The notes beneath the pieces were generated by a model. The model ran no database searches and had not been told where the DNA came from. It saw nothing but the letters and a program-made list of their open reading frames with translations. DNA of 24,985 nucleotides from Physocladia obscura (taxonomy: Eukaryota; Chytridiomycota; Chytridiomycetes; Chytridiales; Chytriomycetaceae): contig JADGJH010000105.1 of assembly GCA_027596945.1 (NCBI GenBank), positions 1 through 24,985 on the forward strand. The letters run 5' to 3'. The position numbers and the translations under genes were made by a program. Of the stretch, positions 1 to 8,700 are shown piece after piece; position 1 is the stretch's first letter; each line of letters opens with the position of its first letter.

Positions 1-343
1 CTTCTTGGAAGCTTGATTTGGTTGACAACAGTTCTACTTCTCCTCTTACAAGGGATGAATAGCCCTTTGTAAGTCAATGCATAATTTTTTGGTTCAAATA
101 GCTGTATACTTTGGTAGAAAGGACGTACACTTTCCAACAAGAACATGTTTAGTATTATAAAATAAAATAAGTTTTGTGTACAGCTCTTCCTTTGATGTTT
201 GGAAGCACAACATTCCAGATGCCCTTAACTACTTCAGGAACATCATCTCCTTCAACAATTACGGCTGCAGTGGCTTGACCAAATTTTTGCTTCTTACAAT
301 TCTTGAGCGCAGGCTTTATTGTTAGTGTATATGCTTTTTCCAT
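1..343 (-). CDS. Unrecognised minus-strand coding candidate, partial at left edge
   Basis: An ATG at 343-341 opens a 62-codon frame that ends at 155. A second open frame starts at ATG 146-144 and runs off the window edge without a stop. The two frames differ. A possible intron could join them: a GT (GTACAC) follows the GGAAGAGCT stretch near 190, and a TACTAAAC-like branch point lies near 152. The first frame is mixed and charged, with valine-rich strands (VIVEGDDVPEVVKGIWNVV). I recognise no family and assign no function. It could be the 5' exon of a gene to the left, or chance. The sequence just upstream of its start (344-455) is AT-rich spacer towards the oxidase pseudogene on the opposite strand. 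Confidence 0.25.
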
Positions 344-459
344 TACAAATTAAAAACTCGGATTTTCTCACTTCCCAGTTTTGAAAACTCGGAAATTGGA
401 CATTTGGTGCAAAACTCTCAATATACACATTTTTTTGTTTGTTCATCTTCAAAAATCAG

Positions 460-1994
460 ATGGTATCCAACTGTTGTTACTCTGGAAGATGGAACGTAAG
501 AATATTTGTTGTAAACATCTCACTTTAAATTGTTAATTTTTTTATTTCGGTATTTTTATTGCAGGCGGTGACAACAAAAATATTGACTTCAGCAACTTGA
601 ATGACACCATCAACCCAACATGAGAATTTTATCCGTGGTGATACCAAGCTGCTATTACGAGTAGTTTGCTTCAATGTTCTTTTCCCCATAACCTGTATCC
701 AATATGTTCGTAAAATTATCTTTATTATCTTTATCTGCCTGGCTTCTATTATTAAATACTTCCTATGAACAATCATTTCAGCATTCGCTTTGCCTGGTGG
801 AAAAATTTTCATGCTAGTCTTAGATCGAACTGTTCTCATTGACCCAAATGTGAACCCAGGTGATGATGAAGCAAACAAAGTTTCAATTTCAAGCCTTTCT
901 GTTCTTGATCATGCGCCATGGATTTATCCGTAAGCCATACCGTTTGGTTTTATTAAATATTTAACTTTGTGCCTAAATAAATTCCAGACACACACCAACT
1001 TCTTTCATTTTGCCAAAGAAAGAAAGTGAAGGATACTCAGTTACAATTATTGTTTGCGGTGGGACCAAAATTCTACTTTCGACGCCTCTAGTGGCTCTGT
1101 GGCAATAGACAACAAGGAATATCCAAATGCACAATGGAGAATCATGGCAAACATGCCCAGCGCACTTTTGATGCCAGACTCAGCCATTCTTCCAGATGGA
1201 ACCATTTTACTCACAAACGGAATTGGATGGGGTCAAGCTGGTGGAAATGCAGGACAGTGCCAATATAAAGCAGCTCCAGTTTTTACAACAAACTTGTACA
1301 GTCCAGAGAATAACACATGGAGCTTCCTCGAACTCAACACTGTTGCACGCATGTACCATAGTGGAGCGATTCGTTTAAATGACGGAAGTGTCATCACAAC
1401 TGGCAGTGAAATGGCAGATTATCTTGAATTTTGGGGAACGCCAACAACTGTTGGCCCTCTTGCCGCATTTGCGAACCTCTCACAAAGATATAACCAAAGT
1501 TGCTTTCTGGTTGTTGAAACTGCATGCAATTTGCCGCGGGAACTGAGAATTGAGCAATATACACCGAAGTATTTGACAAGCGGAAATCTACGGCCGATTG
1601 TCAAGCCGTTTCAATGGGGTACTATGCTGACGTACAACAGCACCGTCGAGGTGCAACTTGATTCTACTGGCGCAGACGTGAAGCAAATTTCACTTATTCG
1701 TTACACAACGACAACTCACAGTACTAATACGGATCAAAGATTGATTATTACGATTTTGTTGTATGTGAACAAACTGTTGCGATTTTCAGGATTCCACCAA
1801 ATGGATCCGTGGCACCACTGGAAAACTTGCATGTGTTTGCAGTTAGTGGAAATGGAGTGCCCAGTGTTGCACAGACTGTGTTGCTTGGAAATGGAACAGT
1901 GACAACAGTTGCAATTCCTACTTCAGCTAGCACAAGTTTTGGCACTGGAATTATTCTATCTGTATTTATTTTTTTGATAGATTTTTTAAGATAA
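460..1994 (+). pseudogene. Glyoxal-oxidase-like (copper radical oxidase) pseudogene, copy 1
   Basis: The remains encode a galactose/glyoxal oxidase-type beta-propeller with the C-terminal DUF1929-like domain. This family oxidises aldehydes or alcohols to make H2O2 outside the cell. Recognisable pieces are WYPTVVTL (460 on), GGDNKNIDF, the LPGGKIFM strand, DHAPWIYP, the Tyr-His copper ligand motif RMYHSGAI (1348-1371) and the last His ligand in THSTNTDQR. The C-terminus is Ser/Thr-rich and ends in a hydrophobic tail (GIILSVFIFLIDFL), as in GPI-anchored members. Lesions: the expected first 3' splice site reads CGG at 548-550; in-frame TGA stops lie at 621 and 639; and one base is missing in the A-run at 1067-1070. 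Introns can be placed at about 530, 702-794, 931-988 and 1761-1789. The N-terminal region with the Cys ligand is not visible. From about 1145 to the end the frame is intact, so decay is recent or confined to the 5' half. Confidence 0.85.
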
Positions 1995-2086
1995 TCACTT
2001 TAAAATTAAATGCTATGTTCAACTTGGAGTTGATTAACTTGCCAAGAGTTCCAAAAATGGGAGAAAAAAAAGAAAGAAAGCAAAAA

Positions 2087-3014
2087 ATGGTGAAGCTTGT
2101 GTCTGCGGTTACAGTCGCAGCTGTTTTTGCGAAAGCCTGGTTGAAGCAGCTGCCAGCACAGCAAGATGGCGTCTCATAAGTGTGTTTCTTTCGTTGAAAT
2201 ATTTTATGGGGCTTAAAAAAGTATTAAATTGAAGTATCCAACAGTGGTCACTTTGGGGGATGGAACGTGAGTAGTCTCACATTTTTTGGATTCCACTTTC
2301 TGGTACCTACCTCTTTTTTTCCACAGCTTATTCATTGCTGGTGGCGACAATAAAAACATCGACTTTGGTAATTTGGATGACACTATTAACGAATTTTATC
2401 CGTCAAAATACGCCGCTTCCATCACTAGCAGCTTGTTGCAATGGTCGTTTCCTCATAACTTATATCCAATCTATAAGAAAATAGTTTCTCTCCAAATTCA
2501 TGCTTAAAAGAATATTCTCACCTCCATTTATTCTTCCTGGTGGAAAGATATTTATGATGGTATCTAATCGTACTGTATTAATTGACCCAAATGTCGATCT
2601 TGGCACCACTGAAACCAACACAGTTTCAATCGCAAGTCTGCCAGCACTAGATCACGCGCCTTGGATCTATCCGCATTCACCAACCGCTTTTCTGCTTCCA
2701 ATGGACGAAAGTACCGGATACGTGGCAGCAGTAATGATTTGCGGAGGCTCAATGAACAGCACATTCACAGCATCAGCAGCTTGTGCTTCAATGAAGGACC
2801 CTGAATCGGGATCTGCGACCTGGGAGATTATGCCAGACATGCCACACGCCTTATGCCGGATGCAACGCTTCTTCCAGACGGAACGATCTTATTCACAAAT
2901 GGCATGGGGTGGGACCAAGCTGGTGGAAACGCTGGGAACGTCGAATATGCGTCAGCGCCAGTGTTTGAAACAGACTTGTATAATCCATTCACAAACACAT
3001 GGAAACTTGGTTAA
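2087..3014 (+). pseudogene. Glyoxal-oxidase-like pseudogene, copy 2 (truncated)
   Basis: This is a second copy of the same family in tandem. It opens at ATG 2087 with a 30-codon frame that looks like a secretion signal (MVKLVSAVTVAAVFAKAWL) and stops at 2177-2179. The next recognisable piece is YPTVVTL at about 2241, so most of the N-terminal half, including the Cys ligand region, is missing. An intron (about 2267-2325) leads to LFIAGGDNKNIDFGNLDDTI. The next intron has lost its splice sites: the positions aligned with copy 1 read AT (2473) instead of GT, and CTC before CATTT instead of CAG. After MPDMPHA (about 2850) four bases are missing relative to copy 1. The frame then shifts to one reading PDGTILFTNG and stops at 3012-3014 just after TNTWKLG. 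The Tyr-His motif and all of the C-terminal domain are gone. It cannot make an active enzyme. Confidence 0.85.
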
Positions 3015-3548
3015 TCTCAGGAAGGGCCAAATTCAAGTCAGCTTCCAAGCAAAAAGCATAAACACAGGTATTAATTGAGGCAATTAGTGGCGATGAGTCT
3101 CTGTTTCCGAGATTGTGCCTTTTAGAAACTCATCATTCGTTTTATACTTCGCCTCCACTTTATCATTAATTTTGTCATAGAAAACATCGCCTTTGTCATC
3201 TTTTGAATAGAATAAATTTCCTGAGATTTTATCACACGCTTCATAAGGCGCACTATCTAAGAAGTTTCGTTATCCAATGCGATTTTTTTTTTGACATAAA
3301 TTCGAAATAAAACTTGAAGTTAATTGAAATCAAATTTTAGTAATGATGCTATTCATGAATGCCAAAATATTCTCGCTATTTTTGAGGAAGGAGAGGAAGA
3401 ATACAGTTTACGAAGTTTGGGAACAGATCGCAGGTTTTTATTTGGCATTGGTGATTTTCACTGATAATCAATGGGTGATTCATTTGAATTCTGATTTTGA
3501 TTTATTTTTGATTTTCTTGACAGTTGTTTGCAAAAATAGCATCATCAA
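3015..3548. other. Spacer between oxidase pseudogene and LYS1
   Basis: No confident gene lies here. A 61-codon minus-strand stretch without stops (3269-3084) is described separately. A T10 run lies near 3283-3292. A pyrimidine-rich TTTTCTTGACAG ends at 3523, 26 bases before the LYS1 start. It would suit the 3' end of an intron in the LYS1 leader, but its donor cannot be fixed from sequence. I see no clear TATA box. Confidence 0.4.
3084..3269 (-). other. Open minus-strand stretch, protein-like, no start codon
   Basis: Sixty-one sense codons lie between TAA at 3272-3270 and TAA at 3086-3084 on the minus strand. The translation is charged and soluble-looking (LDSAPYEACDK, then YSKDDKGDVFYDKINDKVEA), and its composition looks more like a real protein than the surrounding spacer. 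It has no ATG. It could be an exon or a remnant of a gene on the minus strand; I cannot name it. A short ATG frame just upstream (MSKKK...) passes through a 10-A run and stops in another frame, so a decayed start is possible. Confidence 0.2.
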
Positions 3549-5118
3549 ATGTCTGCTCCACACATCTGGGTTCGCGCCGAGACCAAGCATCAAGAGCATC
3601 GGACTGCACTTACTCCGGCCGCTGCGAAACAGCTTGTTGCTAAAGGTATTAAATTTTCCTGTTTTTTTGTTTTTTTTTTGTAATTAAAAAAAACTCTATC
3701 TTAGGTTTCAAAGTATCCGTTGAGCGATGTACTGAGCGAATTTTTGACGACAAAGACTATGATGGGTAAATTTCTTTTTTACTTCTTGTTTGTTCAGAAT
3801 TCTCTTTTATTTCATTTTTTTATTTTATTTTTTATTTTACTGTTGCTATTACAGAAGTGGAGTCACATTAGTACCGCACGGAACATGGCGAAATGCACCA
3901 GCAGGTTGGATATTTAAAAAAAAAAAAAAAAATTCCCATGAAGGAAGTGCAGTGATTTTGATATCAACTGAAATCTGTTTGGTGATTTCTTGTAATCTTA
4001 TCTCACCAGACGGAATAACACACAGATGCATACATCGTCGGACTCAAGGAACTCCCCGAAAACGACTTAACACCGCTCACCCATAGCCATATTATGTTTG
4101 CCCACTGTTACAAGCAACAAGCGGGCTGGAAAGACGTTCTTGATCGTTTCGACGTTGGAAATGGAACACTTTTAGATCTTGAGTTTCTTGTTGATGATCG
4201 CGGACGCCGTGTTGCGGCGTTTGGATATCATGCTGGGTATGCGGGGAGCGCAGTTGGACTGGATGTTTGGTGTCATAAAATTGTTGACGGAAATGAGTTA
4301 AGTGTTTTCTTATGTTTTTATTTTTGAATTAGTATTTTTTCCTTATGCACAAACTCTTCTCTTTTCTTGATACAGTGTAAAGTTTCCATCGATTAACCAT
4401 TTCCACAACGACCAAGCTCTGATCAAGCATATCAAAGATCGTCTTGTGGTTGCTGGTAAACAAAAAGTAACACAGAAATAACGAATTAAATCAAAACAAA
4501 AACATGCAGTGAACAAATTTGGCCGCCAGCCCCGTGTAATGGTAATGGGTGCATTAGGCCGTTGTGGCTCCGGTGCCACTGATTTCTTTCGTCATGCCGG
4601 AATCCTCGAAGAAAATATCACGAAATGGGATCTCGCCGAAACCAAGGCTGGCGGACCGTTCAAAGAAATCCTCGACCACGATATTTTCGTCAATTGCATT
4701 TATTTGAGCTCGCCGATTCCGCCATTTGTTACAAAAGAAATGTGCGGTGTTCCGGAGAGGGCGTTGAGTGTGCTTGTTGATGTTTCTTGTGATGCTACGA
4801 ATCCACATAATCCGATTCCAGTTTATTATGGTGCAACTACTTTCGTTGACCCGATTTTGAGGGTCGAGTTTAGGTTTGTTGAAAGATAAAGTAATAGTAT
4901 TAGTTTGCAAAATATTTATTATTTTTGACAGTGATGCCGCTCCATTGGATGTTGTTGCGATTGACCATTTGCCTTCGTTGCTTCCCAGAGAAGCTAGTGA
5001 GGCTTTCTGTGCGGATTTACTCCCTTCCTTGCTTGCGCTTAAAGACCGGGCAAATTCTCCAGTGTGGACACGCGCAGAACAACTTTTCAAGGAAAAAGTT
5101 GCCGAATCGAAGAAGTAA
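3549..5118 (+). CDS. LYS1: Saccharopine dehydrogenase (NAD+, L-lysine-forming)
   Basis: This enzyme catalyses the last step of the fungal alpha-aminoadipate pathway: saccharopine + NAD+ to lysine + 2-oxoglutarate. Exons: 3549-3645, 3705-3765, 3855-3904, 4026-4296, 4376-4455, 4510-4873, 4932-5118, giving 369 residues against about 373 in yeast. The N-terminus reads [13 protein letters not shown], and the start is fixed by family similarity (RAETKxxExRxALTP). The catalytic pair falls at Lys77 (GLKELPE) and His96 (FAHCYK), the numbers known for the yeast enzyme. The dinucleotide-fold turn GALGRCGSG places a Cys at 205, also as in yeast. [20 protein letters not shown] and VWTRAEQLF complete the family pattern. 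All seven exons join in phase. Three introns have T at donor position +3 (GTTGGA, GTTAAG, GTTTGT), and intron 3 carries 17 consecutive A. I see no damage. The enzyme is soluble. Confidence 0.97.
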
Positions 5119-5758
5119 AAAATATGAAAACACTCTGAAAATTTTGTGGGGTTCAGAAAACTGAATAAGAGATAAAAGGGAGTGAAGTGAAATCTTTCAA
5201 TGTTGAACACAGTCTATAGATTTTGTGTCAGAAAACTCTACTGTAACATCAAATGTTCTGCGAGAGTGCAAACAGAAATGTAGTGCTATCTTCGTTTGGA
5301 ATAACACATTGATTAGCCGTTTCGTTGGTATCTGATGGATATTTCATGTTCTTTTACCAACATCCATAGTCTGATCAGCTATTTGAGCCACACGCCCTAT
5401 ATGCCTGTACAAAAATGGATGTTCTAAAATTTCGCCACAGATGGTGATTCCATTGTACAAGATAAATAATCCCATAATGGAGGAGGCTATGCGGAATGCT
5501 CCAGCTTTCCGGTAAACAGCATGAAATTTGACAGGAAGAGAGGTGGCACCAAAGTCATGCGCAAATTAATGCAAGCAATGTCGAAAAGCTGGACAGCTAT
5601 AGGTATTTAATAAATGATTAAATTCCAGTCGTTGGTTATTCACATCTATTGGATGCTGAAGCGTCTGTGAATTTCTCGAACGCGCCACCATCTAGCGAAA
5701 GAATTGTCATCTTTTGCAAATCTTTCTGACCAAATTCAAGGCCATCCTTTCGAATCAG
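5119..5758. other. LYS1-dynein spacer
   Basis: The spacer separates the LYS1 stop from the first ATG of the dynein frame. It has no recognisable plus-strand gene. On the minus strand, 5691-5344 is mostly open and is listed separately as a candidate gene. If that gene is real, only 67 bases (5692-5758) separate the two divergent starts and would have to act as a shared promoter. No exact AATAAA is seen close to the LYS1 stop. Confidence 0.5.
5344..5691 (-). CDS. Candidate small membrane protein, divergent from dynein
   Basis: On the minus strand an ATG at 5691-5689 opens 41 codons (MVARSRNSQTLQHPID...) to a TAA at 5568-5566. In the same frame, 73 further codons run to TGA at 5346-5344. The second part reads like the end of a membrane protein: a hydrophobic span IASSIMGLFILYNGITI, then GEILEHPFLYRHIGRVAQ. 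An intron would have to remove the TAA. The only AG downstream of it and before the hydrophobic span that keeps this frame is the AAG before CTGGAGC (about 5505). It could pair with a phase-1 GT after GCGC (about 5680) or in the TGT codon (about 5594). I recognise no family. The composition favours coding, but the length is within chance for one frame, so this is a candidate only. Confidence 0.3.
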
Positions 5759-8700
5759 ATGAAACTCGACTATGAAGATACTGGCAGCGATCAAGAAACT
5801 CTCAACAACTTTAGTGCAAAAAGCACTGCTGCCGTGAATATGCTTACTCAGCGGCTATACACTACAGCGTCTCGTCTCGAACGCCCCCATTTTCCTCTTG
5901 GCGTGGATCTTTCAAATTATTCGCACTCATCATCCACTCTTTTGTACAGCTCCATTCACCACTCTACATCAGCTACCAATATTTCTAGAAAAATTCATCC
6001 CCCGCGACGGACTGGTGCAAAATCGAAATCTCGGGTTGCAGAAGCGGTATGCTATTGAAATTTACAGAGTGTATTGAAGTAAAGCGAATCAAGTCACCGT
6101 TAAATAATTAAAAAGCGAGCGTAGTGAGCGAAAATAAAATACTGATGAGCGTAAGTGAGCAATACAAAAAAGAAAATTAATAATTTTCTATACCTGAATA
6201 TTTCATGAATACACTTACCTAATGCAAGGCTGAAAATTCTCAACTGGTTGCACCGCAGCCAAAACTGCAATATCAATCTCACCAACAATCAATTTCACAA
6301 CCTCGCACTGTGTTCCTTCGCGCCAAAAAACCAATTGTCGTACCTACAAGTTCCACAAAACATCGGAAACCAAACTCTGGAACCACAGTACGTGCCGAAC
6401 GAGCAGCTTCAATCCAGTTGGCAGAATTGCAGGACATTATTCGCCCTAGAAAAAGATCTAATGAACGTGACGAACTCGACCGTCTTGGGATGAAAGCGCC
6501 TGAGTTTTTTTCATTCAATTCCCAGAAAGTTGTGCCGCCAATCACTCCAACACTGGAGCGACAGTCACAGCAACAACAACGACCACAAAAACAACGACAA
6601 CGACAAAATTCCGTTTCTACAGACCAGCAACAGCAACAACAACTACCGCCTCCAGCTCCACCTCACCCGGATATTTCAACAGAATACGTGAATTCACGGA
6701 CAAAGCGTGTTCGCGTTGTTGATACTGCAACAGTCGACGCCTGTAAAACCGAATTTCGAAGTGAAATTAACGAAATGGATGTTGATGTTGAGCAACACCA
6801 AAATACAACAACTGTTTCCGATACTGTTCACAAAACCATCATCAGCTTAGCAGAAACAAAAGCTGCAGCTACGGCAGCATCGGCTAGAAAAAATATTAAA
6901 TTTACTCAAGTCGGTGAATATGTCGCTTATTTGGAAAAAAACCCAAAAAGCAATTATGAATTTACTTATTTGGTGCCAAAAGAAGATGGCTTGAATAATA
7001 CCATATTTAATCCTTATAATCTCGAATTTACTGATTATTTGCTTCTAGACAAGACTAGACCGTATTACACAATTAGCTTAAAGGTTTGTTAAGCTTTTAT
7101 CTATTTCCTTCATCCAACAAAATTTTCATTTAAATAAAGGGAATCACATGCATCGATGAATCTTCTGGATTCAGCAACTTCACGCCTCTCAAACAATGGC
7201 TCCGCGAGCGCAATCTGTTCAATTCACTCTTAAAAATATCCTTCTTTAAAAGATACAGACTCTGGAAATCCTTTGTTGTCTGGAAACGTAACGTCCTGCG
7301 CACGAAAATTACCCTCGCTCAAAAAAAACTCACCAACAGTTTGTTTATCGTGGATCCAAACTTGCGCGACGCCATTATCGCTATTCGTGCCAAGTGCATC
7401 GAACTTGTCAAACGAAACAGGCTTGTCCACATAGACTACGGGAAGTCGTACGAGCTTGTCCAGTTTGTCAGCGATCAGACGATCTGGGTCAAGAACATCA
7501 CCGAAAATGTTTTGAAGGAGATGGAGAATTCTGTGAGGATGCTTGTCGCTGATGCAGGTACACGTGCTTTGGCTGAGAAAGGATTTAGCACAGAGTTGTT
7601 GGCGTCTGTTGCTGAATATGGCAGCAGTGCCGAATCTACTCACAAACTCTCTTTCATGGAGCAAGCCACAAGACGCGAAGAATGTTCAAGAATGCAAAGA
7701 TTTGTCAAACTTGTCGATTATTACATTGTCGATATGCTGCGGAATCTTGCAACTGAAAGCGTGACTGATTTGCTTAAAGCAGTTTACAATGGATGCAGTG
7801 ATGCAGATGTTGTTGTCAAGGCTGTTGAAGAAGAGAAAGTTGATTTGTCGATAATAAATGTTGATGGCGGAGAGAGTCTGTTGGAAATTCAAGTTGGAGG
7901 AATTATTGTTGGAAGGGAAGTCGGAACAAAAGAGCTTATTGAGTGTGGGTTTGAACGGTTCCCGATCATTTTGAGTCGGATTCACAAAAGAAAGCCGATT
8001 GTTGAATGTGCCGTTGATCCACCGGACGAAGAGACTGCTGAATCTGGTTTCATCGATGAGGCAAATTCAAAAGAAGTATCTACAAAAAACGCACAAAATC
8101 AAGCTTCAGCTGAGATAGCAGACAATTCTATCAAAAAGAACAAGAAAATTGATTCGCTATCAGAAACCAAATCAAAACCGTTTGTTCCACTGTTTAAAGT
8201 CGAACTTGGTATTCAATTAGAAACCGAATCGAAAGCTCTATTTATAAATCCATCAGTCATGGAGCATTTAGAATGCGTGGACTCACTACTCAAACTTTTT
8301 ATAACTGCAATTGAACGAATCAACTTGATTTCAAGCACTATACCGTTTTTTGACCCAGCAAATCTTACCGGAGGGTCCTATTACGCAACAACAGCCACAA
8401 ACCAATCAACACTGGCGGCAGATTCGACTACAGATACAGGTCCAAGCGCATCGTCAATTATAGTTCAAGACGGATACTTTCGAGAAGTCTGTGGGCGAAT
8501 CCGAGGAGCCTTGGTCGGCATATTCAGCAACGCAGCCGTTTGGGTTAAGACTTTGAACAAAGTGAAAGAAATGTGGGTTGCGAATCAAAATTTCGATGGG
8601 GTTACTGAGCTTTATGCCGCAGCTGGGCCACTTGCAGCACTTTTTGCGACCACCGAACACACCGCTGAAGGAGAAATCGCAAATGCTGTGCTTCGTAAGG

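Noticed and set aside
525..878. 117-codon minus-strand open frame
   Set aside because: It lies opposite the oxidase pseudogene exons, and its sequence is the mirror of conserved sense codons there. It has no family features.
3343..3687. Plus-strand open frame before and through LYS1 exon 1
   Set aside because: It reads LYS1 exon 1 in the wrong frame and runs into intron 1. The hydrophobic look comes from T-rich spacer.
4554..5210. 218-codon minus-strand open frame
   Set aside because: It is antisense to LYS1 exons 6 and 7 and spans their intron. The sense strand gives a clear conserved enzyme.
5196..5211. 16-base sequence TTCAATGTTGAACACA also found at 24092-24107
   Set aside because: A single 16-base match, partly palindromic, is not surprising in 25 kb of AT-rich DNA. 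One copy spans a start codon and the other lies after LYS1, with no shared flanks.
7230..7664. 144-codon minus-strand open frame
   Set aside because: It is antisense to dynein exon 3, whose sense translation matches the conserved [10 protein letters not shown] region.
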